In this document: one piece after another, positions 6,576 through 13,513 of the stretch
How the letters are laid out: every line of letters begins with the position of its first letter
Numbering within the stretch: the stretch's first letter is position 1
Assembly (NCBI RefSeq): GCF_047607725.1
Contig: NZ_JBLKSS010000135.1
Span: forward strand, 1 to 17,313
Source of the DNA: JBLKSS01 sp047607725
GTDB lineage: Bacteria > Pseudomonadota > Gammaproteobacteria > Enterobacterales > Enterobacteriaceae
Direction: 5' to 3'
Length of the DNA: 17,313 nucleotides
Program-made: the position numbers and the translations under genes
Notes under the pieces: generated by a model
The model's input: only the letters and a program-made list of their open reading frames with translations
The model's database searches: none
Told to the model about the DNA's origin: nothing

Positions 6576-7934
6576 TTAATAGGCGCGCAGCGTCTGAAAT
6601 ACCGTAGCCAATTTATGATGATCTTTAATACCCGGCGCGCTTTCTACGCCAGAGTTGAAATCCAGTCCGGCGCAGCCAAGACGGGCCGCGGCCCCGCAGT
6701 TATCCGCCGCCAGACCGCCCGCCAGTATGACGTTATCCAGCGTCGCTCCGTTTAACAGCGACCAGTCAAAAGGTTTACCGCTGCCGCCGCTGTTATCGAG
6801 CACATAGCGATCCACCTGGGCCAGATCGCGCGCCGGCAAGGCGTGGCACATATCCAGCGCTTTCCAGATGCGGCAATCGGGCGGCAGGACCTGACGCAGC
6901 GCGTCGATGTAGGTCTGGTCTTCGCAGCCGTGCAGCTGGACCGCCGCCAGCGACAGCGCGCTGGCTCTCGCGGCGACGTCGCTCACCGGCGCATCGCAAA
7001 ACACCCCGACATAGCGAAGCTGGGCGCCGGCCATCACGGCGCGGGCGGTGTCTTCTTCCACATAGCGCGGAGAGCCGGGGACAAAAATCAGCCCGCCGTA
7101 GAGCGCGCCGGCCTCCAGGGCGGCGCGGGCATCGGCGGCGCGGGTTAGACCGCAGACTTTGTTTTCCCCGAGCAGCACCCGGCGTACCGCCATCGTCAAG
7201 TCGGGTTCGGCCATCAGCGCGCTGCCGATCAGGAAGCCATTGGCGTAGTGGCTGAGTTCACGCACCTGGCGATAATGATTAATGACGGACTCGCTGATGA
7301 CCGTGACACCCGCCGGCAGACGCGGGCCCAGGGTGCGGGTACGGTTCAAATCGATAGATAGATCGCGTAAATCGCGATTATTAATCCCCACCACTTTCGC
7401 TTCCAGCGCAATCGCGCGCTGCCGCTCTTCGTCGTTGATGATTTCGGTCAACACGCCCATGTTCAGGCTGTGGGTCACTGCCGCCAGTTCGCGGTAGGTG
7501 TCGTCGTCAAGGACGGACAACATCAGCAGAATCGCGTCCGCCTGATGCAGCCGCGCCAGGTAAATCTGCCACGGATCGATAATGAAATCTTTACATAATA
7601 CCGGCTGGCTCACCGGGAGGCTCACCTGGCGCAGAAAATCGAAACTGCCCTGGAAATATTTCTCGTCGGTCAGTACCGATATAGCAGAGGCGTAATGCCG
7701 GTAAACACCCGCGATGGCGACCGGGTCGAAATCAGCGCGAATAAGGCCCTTGGACGGCGACGCCTTTTTGCATTCCAGGATAAACGCCGGGCGGGTACCG
7801 GACAGCGCGTGATAAAAACTGCGCGTGCTGGGTTGCACCTGATGACGGAAACTCTCCAGCGGTTGCAGCCGTTTACGCTCGGCCACCCATTCATATTTAT
7901 CTGCGACGATCTTCGAAAGTACCGTGTCCTGCAT
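6576..7934 (-). CDS. trpC: Bifunctional indole-3-glycerol-phosphate synthase / phosphoribosylanthranilate isomerase
   Basis: This 452-residue fusion (E. coli TrpC 453 aa) has two beta/alpha barrels. The N-terminal indole-3-glycerol-phosphate synthase (about 1-255) shows E-C-K-K-A-S-P-S-K-G (54-63), V-L-C-K-D-F-I-I-D, N-N-R-D-L and the phosphate-site I-S-E-S and I-G-S-A-L-M. The C-terminal isomerase (about 256-452) shows K-V-C-G-L-T-R with catalytic Cys261, the loop Q-L-H-G, L-D-N-S-G-G-S-G with the catalytic Asp, and L-A-G-G-L. The last loop is one residue shorter than the E. coli D-N-G-Q-G-G-S-G. The two domains catalyse consecutive steps from phosphoribosylanthranilate to indole-glycerol phosphate. 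It starts 7 bp after trpD. The fusion is the enterobacterial arrangement. Looks intact. Confidence 0.96.
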   Translation of the reverse strand: MQDTVLSKIVADKYEWVAERKRLQPLESFRHQVQPSTRSFYHALSGTRPAFILECKKASPSKGLIRADFDPVAIAGVYRHYASAISVLTDEKYFQGSFDFLRQVSLPVSQPVLCKDFIIDPWQIYLARLHQADAILLMLSVLDDDTYRELAAVTHSLNMGVLTEIINDEERQRAIALEAKVVGINNRDLRDLSIDLNRTRTLGPRLPAGVTVISESVINHYRQVRELSHYANGFLIGSALMAEPDLTMAVRRVLLGENKVCGLTRAADARAALEAGALYGGLIFVPGSPRYVEEDTARAVMAGAQLRYVGVFCDAPVSDVAARASALSLAAVQLHGCEDQTYIDALRQVLPPDCRIWKALDMCHALPARDLAQVDRYVLDNSGGSGKPFDWSLLNGATLDNVILAGGLAADNCGAAARLGCAGLDFNSGVESAPGIKDHHKLATVFQTLRAY

Positions 7935-7941
7935 GACTTTC

Positions 7942-8940
7942 TTATCCTCTTGCTGCCAGGGCCATCACGCGCGCATAGGGGGCACCGCTGTGAATTTCCT
8001 CCAGCGCCCGATGGGTGTTGTCACGGAGATTTTCCTGCCCGAACAATTTGAGCAGCAGGGCCACGTTGGCGGCGACGGCGGATTCATGCGCGTGTTCACC
8101 TTTACCTTGTAACAAACGTGCTAAAATGTCACGGTTTTCTTCCGGCGATCCCCCTCGCAGCGCCTCCGCCGGCTGGGGCGACAGGCCAAAATCCGCCGCG
8201 CTCAGTGTGTAACTTTCAATCGCGCCGTCACGCAGCTCCGCCACCTGGGTCGGGGCGTGCAGCGCCACCTCGTCCATGCCGCCGCCGTGGACCACCGCGG
8301 CGCGCTGGTAGCCCAATACGCGCAGCGTCTCGGCGATGGGCAATACCAATTCCGGGCTGTAGACGCCAATCAGCGCCAGCGGCGGCCGGGCCGGGTTTAT
8401 CAGCGGACCCAGCACATTAAACAGGGTACGGGTTTTCAACAGTTGACGTACCGGCATGGCGGGGCGGAAGCCGGAATGATACTGCGGCGCGAACAAAAAA
8501 CACATGCCCAGTTCATCCAACGCCTGGCGCGACAGCGCCGCCGGCATATCCAGCCGGATGCCGAACGCCGCCAGCAGGTCTGAAGAACCCGATCGACTGG
8601 ATACGCTGCGGTTGCCGTGCTTGGCCACCCGGGCGCCGCAGCCGGCGGCGACGATGGCACTGGCGGTGGAGATATTGATGCTATTGCTGCCGTCGCCGCC
8701 GGTACCGACGATATCGGCAAAGGGATAATCTGGACGCGGAAACGGGCTGGCGTCGGCCAGCAGCGCACCGGCCGCGCCGGCGATTTCCTCGGGGTATTCG
8801 CCGCGCACTTTCATGCTGATAAGGGCGGCCGCCAGCTGCTCCGGCGCCAACTGCCCTTGGATGATGGCCCCGAATAACTGCTGGCTTTGTTCACGGCTGA
8901 TTCGTCCGCCCTGGTAAAGATGTTCCAGTATCGCTTGCAT
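7942..8940 (-). CDS. trpD: Anthranilate phosphoribosyltransferase (stand-alone TrpD)
   Basis: TrpD transfers a phosphoribosyl group from PRPP to anthranilate. At 332 aa it is the transferase alone, not the TrpGD fusion found in E. coli. The glycine-rich PRPP site G-T-G-G-D-G-S-N-S-I-N-I-S-T is at 79-92. K-H-G-N-R-S-V-S-S-R-S-G-S-S-D at 107-121 holds further substrate-binding residues. T-L-F-N-V-L-G-P-L-I-N-P, V-V-H-G-G-G-M-D-E and the conserved basic/acidic pairs are present. It lies between trpG (16 bp upstream) and trpCF (7 bp downstream). Separate trpG and trpD, as in Serratia, is the state generally taken as ancestral in enterobacteria. Appears functional. Confidence 0.96.
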   Translation of the reverse strand: MQAILEHLYQGGRISREQSQQLFGAIIQGQLAPEQLAAALISMKVRGEYPEEIAGAAGALLADASPFPRPDYPFADIVGTGGDGSNSINISTASAIVAAGCGARVAKHGNRSVSSRSGSSDLLAAFGIRLDMPAALSRQALDELGMCFLFAPQYHSGFRPAMPVRQLLKTRTLFNVLGPLINPARPPLALIGVYSPELVLPIAETLRVLGYQRAAVVHGGGMDEVALHAPTQVAELRDGAIESYTLSAADFGLSPQPAEALRGGSPEENRDILARLLQGKGEHAHESAVAANVALLLKLFGQENLRDNTHRALEEIHSGAPYARVMALAARG

Positions 8941-8956
8941 AAAAAGGTCCTTGTGG

Positions 8957-9535
8957 TTACGCCAGCGCCCAAGCGAGCGTTTGATTTAACAAATGTGCGC
9001 CTTGGGTGGTTAAAATGGATTCAGGGTGGAATTGGAAGCCGCAGATGCGATCGGCGTCATTGCGTACCGCCATCACCATGTCGTTATAGTGGGCGTTGAC
9101 CGTCAGCGAGTCCGGCACCTGACTGCCGACCAGCGAATGATAGCGCGCCCCCGGCAGCGGATTCGGCAGACCGGCGAACATGCCCTGATTGTCGTGGCGG
9201 ATAGGCGAGGCTTTACCGTGCAAAATTTCGCCCGCCTGACCGACGTGGCCGCCGTAGGCTTCCACTATCGCCTGATGCCCCAGGCAGATGCCGATGATCG
9301 GTAACCGGCCGCGCAACTGGGTGAGCAGTTCCGGCATACAGCCGGCCTGGGCCGGCGCGCCGGGCGCCGGCGACAGCATCAGGATCGGATTTTCCATTTC
9401 GGAGAGCGCCCGCGTGATAAGCGCGGCCGGTAGCCGGTTGCGGTAAATCACCACCTGATGATCGTTGGCGCGCAGTTGATCCACCAGATTATAGGTAAAC
9501 GAGTCGATGTTATCGAGTAATAGGATGTCGGCCAT
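8957..9535 (-). CDS. trpG: Anthranilate synthase glutamine amidotransferase component (stand-alone TrpG)
   Basis: TrpG hydrolyses glutamine and delivers ammonia to TrpE for anthranilate synthesis. The class I amidotransferase triad is present: Cys84 in G-I-C-L-G-H-Q-A-I, and His170 and Glu172 in F-Q-F-H-P-E-S. The protein is 192 aa and nearly collinear with the N-terminal domain of E. coli TrpGD. The oxyanion loop is unusual: it reads S-P-A-P-G-A-P where E. coli and most relatives have S-P-G-P-G-x-P, so residue 57 is Ala (codon GCG) instead of Gly. The ATG shares one base with the trpE stop (TGATG), a typical coupling that keeps the two subunits stoichiometric. Probably functional, with possibly changed glutaminase efficiency. 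Confidence 0.95.
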   Translation of the reverse strand: MADILLLDNIDSFTYNLVDQLRANDHQVVIYRNRLPAALITRALSEMENPILMLSPAPGAPAQAGCMPELLTQLRGRLPIIGICLGHQAIVEAYGGHVGQAGEILHGKASPIRHDNQGMFAGLPNPLPGARYHSLVGSQVPDSLTVNAHYNDMVMAVRNDADRICGFQFHPESILTTQGAHLLNQTLAWALA

Positions 9536-11103
9536 CAGAACAGCTCCTTTGCGTCGTGGGCGGTAGCAATGGCACGCAAAACGGCGCGGGCTTTGTTGCG
9601 GCTTTCGTCGGCTTCCGCCTGTGGAACGGAATCCAGTACCACGCCCGCCCCGGCCTGTACCGTGGCGATGCCGTCTTCGACATAGGCGGAACGGATGACA
9701 ATGCAGGTATCGAGCGCGCCGGCGGCGGTGAAATAACCTATCGCGCCGCCGTAGCTGCCGCGGCGTTCGCCTTCCGCCTCGGCGATAAGCTGCATCGCCC
9801 GCACCTTCGGCGCCCCGCTCAGCGTGCCCATGTTCATGCAGGCGCGGTAGGCGTGCAGCACGTCAAGATCGGCGCGCAGCTGGCCCACCACCCGCGACAC
9901 TAAATGCATTACGAAGGAGTAGCGATCGACTTTGGTCATATCGGCCACATAGCGGGTGCTCGGCTCGCAGATGCGCGCCAGATCGTTGCGCGCCAGGTCC
10001 ACCAGCATCAGATGCTCGGCCAGCTCTTTATGGTCGGCGCGCATTTCCAGCTCGATACGGTTGTCGAGATCGGCATCCAGCGTGCCGTCAGCGCGGCGAC
10101 CGCGGGGGCGGGTGCCGGCGATTGGGTAAATTTCAATCTGCCCGGAGTCGGGGTCGTATTTCAACGAGCTTTCCGGCGACGCGCCGAACAGGGTGAATTC
10201 ATTGTCCTGCATGAAAAACATATACGGGCTGGGATTGCTTTTCTTCAACGTATGGTAGGCGGCGAGTGCCGAAGGACAGAGGAGGGAGAAGCGCCGCGAC
10301 GGTACTACCTGGAAAATTTCCCCCTCGCGGATCGCCTGCTGCATGCGTCGCACGATTTGGCCGTACTCCTCGTCGCTTTGGCTGCAGGTCAGCGTCATGG
10401 TGTCGATGACCTGATGCGAGATCGGTTCCGGCATCTGGGTAAGCTGATGCTGTAATTGCTCAAGCCGGTGCTGCAACCGCTGTTTTTCCGCCGCATTGGC
10501 GCTAAACAGGCTGCACTGCAGTTCGCAGGTCTGCTGCTGGTGATCGAGGATCAGCAACGTTTCGGCGAGATAAAAACAGTAATCGGGGCAGCGCTGTCCT
10601 GGACGCAACGGCGGCAGGGATTCAAAGCCCGCGACCAAATCATAGGCGAACAGGCCGCCGACAAACATCGCTTTCGGCGCGTCCGGCGGCTGGCCAACCA
10701 GCGTCAGTAGCAGGCGCAAACAGTCAAAAACCGACAACGAGCGCAGGCGGGCGTCCTCATCCACGGCCTGTTCCGTCTCCGGGAAGGTTAACTCGCGGCC
10801 GTAGGGATGCGTAATGACCGTGACCTGCTCCGGCAAAGCGGCGTCCAGAAGCGGCAACAGCGCGGCGCCGTTGCCGCTCAACGCCTGCAGCGTGACGGTC
10901 TGGCCGAGGGCGGTGATACGCAGCGCGCTATCGACAACCATCATACTTTCGAGATCATGCTTCTTATCAATCTCGGCCGATTCCAGCAGCAGTGTCGCGG
11001 GACGTGCGCCGCACAACTGGTTGAACATCGCCGTGGGGTCGGGACGGTAAGGGGCCTGCGCGTGCAGCAATTCTATCTGGTTCTGGCTGGTTGGCATTTG
11101 CAT
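9535..11103 (-). CDS. trpE: Anthranilate synthase component I (chorismate-using TrpE)
   Basis: TrpE converts chorismate plus ammonia to anthranilate, the committed and feedback-inhibited step of tryptophan synthesis. It has 522 aa (E. coli 520). The tryptophan allosteric motif L-L-E-S is intact at residues 39-42 (L-L-L-E-S-A-E-I-D). The chorismate-binding half shows F-Q-V-V-P-S-R-R-F, P-S-P-Y-M-F-F, G-A-S-P-E-S, P-I-A-G-T-R-P-R-G, E-L-x-M-R-A-D-H-K-E-L-A-E-H, G-T-L-S-G-A-P-K-V-R-A-M and R-R-G-S-Y-G-G-A-I-G-Y. The start is the first of two nearby ATGs, with AGGA upstream; the second is two codons on. It follows the attenuator and is the first structural gene of the operon. Feedback control is therefore predicted to work. 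Confidence 0.97.
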   Translation of the reverse strand: MQMPTSQNQIELLHAQAPYRPDPTAMFNQLCGARPATLLLESAEIDKKHDLESMMVVDSALRITALGQTVTLQALSGNGAALLPLLDAALPEQVTVITHPYGRELTFPETEQAVDEDARLRSLSVFDCLRLLLTLVGQPPDAPKAMFVGGLFAYDLVAGFESLPPLRPGQRCPDYCFYLAETLLILDHQQQTCELQCSLFSANAAEKQRLQHRLEQLQHQLTQMPEPISHQVIDTMTLTCSQSDEEYGQIVRRMQQAIREGEIFQVVPSRRFSLLCPSALAAYHTLKKSNPSPYMFFMQDNEFTLFGASPESSLKYDPDSGQIEIYPIAGTRPRGRRADGTLDADLDNRIELEMRADHKELAEHLMLVDLARNDLARICEPSTRYVADMTKVDRYSFVMHLVSRVVGQLRADLDVLHAYRACMNMGTLSGAPKVRAMQLIAEAEGERRGSYGGAIGYFTAAGALDTCIVIRSAYVEDGIATVQAGAGVVLDSVPQAEADESRNKARAVLRAIATAHDAKELF

Positions 11104-11130
11104 TATCTGATTTCCTGATTGTCGCCCATG

Positions 11131-11155
11131 AAAAAGCCCGCTGATGTAGCGGGCT
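11131..11155 (-). terminator. trp attenuator (3:4 terminator hairpin)
   Basis: The minus strand has AGCCCGCT, loop ACATC, AGCGGGCT, then TTTT: a perfect 8-bp GC-rich stem with a U-tract between trpL and trpE. It strongly resembles the E. coli trp attenuator. When Trp-tRNA is plentiful the ribosome finishes trpL and this hairpin ends transcription; when it stalls, the 2:3 pairing prevents it. Confidence 0.92.
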
Positions 11156-11220
11156 AGTTGGGATCTTGCTCTGTCTGATGACAGCGACGCATGATAGCAC
11201 CACCCGCTAAAGGGAAGTGC
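11147..11220 (-). ncRNA. trp leader switch: mutually exclusive 1:2 and 2:3 pairings
   Basis: Region 1 (GCACTTCCC, 11220-11212, inside the end of trpL) can pair with region 2 (GGGTGGTGC, 11205-11197), with one mismatch in nine. Region 2 also holds TAGCGGG (11209-11203), which pairs perfectly with CCCGCTA (11153-11147) in the terminator's first arm. Forming the second pairing blocks the terminator. These are the standard three alternatives of amino-acid attenuation and all parts are present. Pairings were read by eye; no folding energies were computed. Confidence 0.75.
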
Positions 11221-11257
11221 GCCACCAGCGAAGCATTACAGTTATAGATGTCATCAT
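11207..11257 (-). CDS. trpL: trp operon leader peptide
   Basis: The 16-codon frame from ATG 11257 reads MMTSITVMLRWWRTSL and ends in TAG, with tandem Trp codons (TGG TGG at 11227-11222). Translation of these codons senses charged tRNA-Trp. The second Met codon (11254) is an equally possible start. The W-W-R-T-S end is the same as in the E. coli leader, and the stop falls at the start of the region 2 pairing segment as expected. The ribosome site is weak (GAGA about 9 bases upstream), which is not unusual for a leader. Confidence 0.9.
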   Translation of the reverse strand: MMTSITVMLRWWRTSL

Positions 11258-11289
11258 TTTTTAGTATCTCGACGGCTTGTGTTTAACTG

Positions 11290-11308
11290 CGTACTACTAA
11301 ACTAGTTC
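11290..11308 (-). promoter_or_regulatory. TrpR operator overlapping the trp -10, one half-site altered
   Basis: The minus strand reads GAACTAGTTTAGTAGTACG, where E. coli has GAACTAGTTAACTAGTACG. The left half keeps the CTAG core. The right half has GTAG in its place, so the dyad is no longer perfect. The element overlaps the -10, as in E. coli, where the TrpR-tryptophan complex blocks RNA polymerase. Repression may be weaker; whether TrpR is present cannot be seen here. Confidence 0.75.
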
Positions 11309-11324
11309 AGAGATAAAAAGTCAA
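11296..11324 (-). promoter_or_regulatory. trp operon promoter
   Basis: On the minus strand, -35 TTGACT (11324-11319) and -10 TTTAGT (11301-11296) are separated by 17 bp and aligned with the E. coli trp promoter (TTGACA, TTAACT). The predicted start is about 30-35 bases before the trpL ATG. The divergent rnm gene begins beyond it on the other strand. Confidence 0.85.
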
Positions 11325-11435
11325 CCTTAATGGTGGTACTGACGAAAATAAATCCACTAGTTCGATTCAGCTCTGTTTACCGCTATCATGGAGGGCATTG
11401 AAAATCACGGGCAGACTCCCTTGACAGCACAACCG

Positions 11436-12323
11436 ATGACAACCTCCCTGCGGGTGATTTATGACCTGCACAGCCATACCACCGCCTCCGATGGCCTGCT
11501 CACGACCCGGGAACTGGTGGTGCGCGCCCAGGCGATGGGCGTCACGGTGCTGGTGATAACCGATCATGATACCGTCGATGGCCTCGCGCCCGCCCGGGAG
11601 GCGATTGCGGCGCTGCGCCTGCCGCTCAACCTGGTCGCAGGGGTGGAAATTTCCACCCTCTGGCAACACCACGAGATCCATATTGTCGGATTGGGCATTG
11701 CGCCTTCTCACCCGGCGCTAACGACGCTTTTGGCATCACAGCGCGCGCATCGCCTGGCGTGCGCGCATGCCATCACCAAGAGGCTGGTAAAGGCGGGTAT
11801 TCACGATCCCTGGCACGGGGCCAGACAACTGGCACAGGACGATCTGGTCACCCGCTGCCATTTCGCCCGCTATCTGGTAAGCCTTGGCGTGGCCAGCAAC
11901 GTCGCCAACGTGTTTAAAAAATATTTGTCGCGGGTGAAAACCGGCTATGTCCCGCCACCGTGGTGTACAATAGAAGAAGCGATTGAAGCGATCCACCTAG
12001 CAGGGGGACAGGCGGTAGTGGCGCATCCCGGGCGTTATCAACTCTCGGCCAAGTGGTTGAAACGGCTGCTGGCGCAGTTTACCGCCGCCGGCGGCGATGC
12101 CATGGAAGTCGCGCAGTGCCAGCAGTCGCCGCAAGAAAGGAGTTAGCTTGCGGGCTATGCCCGTGATTACCGACTTCTTGCTTCACAAGGGTCCGATTTT
12201 CATCAACCCTGCGCATGGATTGAGCTGGGTCGCAAATTGTGGCTACCGGGAGGGATTGAGCCGGTATGGCGTGACTGGCCTGTGTTGCCTGCCGCCCATC
12301 CCCCCGCCACCGCAGAGGGATAA
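11436..12323 (+). pseudogene. rnm: RNase AM (Rnm/YciV, PHP-domain 5'-3' exoribonuclease), interrupted by an in-frame amber codon
   Basis: The E. coli protein is a PHP-fold 5'-3' exonuclease that trims the 5' ends of ribosomal RNAs. Metal-site motifs seen are Y-D-L-H-S-H-T-T-A-S-D-G, I-T-D-H-D-T, G-V-E-I-S-T and H-E-I-H-I-V-G, with Y-V-P-P-x-W-C-T-I-E-E and A-H-P-G-R-Y-x-L-S-A-K-W-L-K-R-L further on. After A-M-E-V-A-Q-C-Q-Q-S-P-Q-E-R-S comes TAG (12144-12146), where E. coli has Gln. The same frame then stays open for 58 codons, including A-S-Q-G-S-D-F-H-Q-P-C and I-E-L-G-R-K-L-W-L-P, to TAA at 12323. The truncated form lacks the final D-F-H metal-ligand block, so activity is unlikely. Start 11436 (M-T-T-S-L-R-V) matches E. 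coli length; an in-frame ATG lies at 11388. Confidence 0.85.
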
Positions 12324-12376
12324 ACCTGGCTGCCCGTGTCCTTTGCCGGCCGCCCTAATAAGGGAGTGTTTGATTA

Positions 12377-12997
12377 ATGAGTCAGTTTTTTACCCTTCAT
12401 CCGGATAATCCGCAGCCGCGTCTGGTCAGCCAGGCGGTTGATTTGTTGCGCAAAGGCGCGGTCATTGTCTATCCTACCGACTCCGGTTATGCCCTGGGCT
12501 GCCAGCTTGAAGACAAAACGGCCATGGAGCGCATTTGTCGCATTCGCCAACTGGACGGCCATCACAATTTTACGCTGGTATGCCGCGATCTCTCTGAATC
12601 ATCGACCTATGCGCAGGTGGACAATCAGGCGTTCAGACTGATGAAAAATAATACCCCCGGCAAATATACCTTTATCCTCAAGGTCACCAAGGAAGTGCCG
12701 CGCCGGCTGATGAGCGACAAACGCAAAACCATCGGCTTGCGCGTCCCGTCAAACTCCATTGCGCTAGCGCTGCTTGAGGCTCTGGATGAACCGATGATGT
12801 CCACCACCTTAATGCTGCCGGGCAATGATTTTGCTGAATCCGATCCGGAGTCTATTCGCGCCCATCTAGGTAAACAGGTGGATCTGGTCATCCACGGCGG
12901 ATTCCTCGGCCAACAGCCGACCACGGTCATCGATTTGACCGACCCGACGCCGCGGGTGGTACGCCAGGGGGTGGGCGATGTCTCGCCGTTCCTGTGA
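12377..12997 (+). CDS. yciO: YciO, Sua5/YciO/YrdC-family protein
   Basis: This 206-residue protein has the same length as E. coli YciO and is close to it throughout. It starts M-S-Q-F-F-T-L-H-P-D-N-P-Q-P-R-L and contains V-I-V-Y-P-T-D-S-G-Y-A-L-G-C (typical YrdC-fold nucleotide-site block), C-R-I-R-Q-L, N-F-T-L-V-C-R-D-L-S, M-K-N-N-T-P-G-K-Y-T-F-I-L and P-T-T-V-I-D-L-T. Relatives Sua5/TsaC make threonylcarbamoyl-AMP for tRNA t6A. YciO binds related substrates, but its physiological role is not settled. It lies 53 bp after rnm in the same direction, with GGGAG upstream of the ATG. Intact, unlike rnm. Confidence 0.93.
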   Translation: MSQFFTLHPDNPQPRLVSQAVDLLRKGAVIVYPTDSGYALGCQLEDKTAMERICRIRQLDGHHNFTLVCRDLSESSTYAQVDNQAFRLMKNNTPGKYTFILKVTKEVPRRLMSDKRKTIGLRVPSNSIALALLEALDEPMMSTTLMLPGNDFAESDPESIRAHLGKQVDLVIHGGFLGQQPTTVIDLTDPTPRVVRQGVGDVSPFL

Positions 12998-13157
12998 GGC
13001 AAGCGGCGGCGAGTGGGGCGCTGATAAACTGACTGATTGCTAGGGCGGTGCTAAGACGCTCTCCCGTTGCGTGATTGTACAGGCCGCCGGCGGCTGAACT
13101 CCCGCACTTTGATGCGTGAGGGCTGCCCGCCGATGGGATTAGGGTCGCGCTGACGCT

Positions 13158-13310
13158 GCGCAAGGCAATTACCGTTAAGGATGTTGGCGCGTGCTGGCGC
13201 CGCGCAAGGAATGACCGTCGACGAACGCAGGCGGTGCGCAATGACTGACCATCGAGGGACGCGGGTGCCGTGCAAGGGAATGACCCGGCTCGCGAGCCGC
13301 TAGCGCAAGA
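13158..13310 (+). repeat. Tandem degenerate repeats of about 34 bp
   Basis: Copies beginning GCGCAAGG or a close variant start at 13158, 13202, 13236, 13270 and 13303, giving spacings of 44, 34, 34 and 33. The best pair (13202 and 13236) share GCGCAA, then TGACC, then TCGA and an ACGC block. The 13270 unit contains GTGCAAGGGAATGACC. A related single unit, GCGCAAGGATGTGACC, lies after rluB at 14496. The units are not identical enough for CRISPR and carry no spacers. Function unknown; REP-like intergenic repeat or relic of a decayed sequence. Confidence 0.55.
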
Positions 13311-13400
13311 TAGGGTGGACGCCCGCCCTTTACCCTACTGCCGCGGCGGTGGCGGACGCGGCCTCGCTTAACCCAGCGATGCTTGCGCGGAAGAATAAAG

Positions 13401-13429
13401 CTTACAGCGGTAGTGTATTGCTGTAGAAT
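13401..13429 (+). promoter_or_regulatory. Probable rluB promoter
   Basis: CTTACA (13401-13406) and TAGAAT (13424-13429) are separated by 17 bp, with an AT-rich leader before the rluB ATG at 13514. Matches to the sigma-70 consensus are 4 of 6 and 5 of 6. No operator is evident. Confidence 0.4.
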
Positions 13430-13513
13430 GGCGCAAGCGTTTTAATTTAACTTATTTATTTAATTGTATTTGAATCCATCTGACGCCTGTGAAGGCGACA
13501 TGCGAGGTTCGCC

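Larger units (their letters stand above)
12998..13513. other. 516-bp gene-free gap between yciO and rluB with degenerate repeats
   Basis: No frame here looks like a gene in either strand. E. coli has yciQ between yciO and rluB; I see no recognisable yciQ remnant, so it was deleted, decayed beyond recognition, or never present. The gap contains a GC-rich first part with the palindrome GCCGCCGGCGGC near 13081, a run of related 34-bp units (13158-13310) and the probable rluB promoter near its end. Confidence 0.6.

Noticed and set aside
9904..10710. Two consecutive plus-strand frames opposite trpE
   Set aside because: They mirror the trpE codon pattern and match no family I know.
13158..13310. 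Possible CRISPR array in the yciO-rluB gap
   Set aside because: The units are contiguous and diverged, with no conserved repeat separated by unique spacers and no cas genes nearby.
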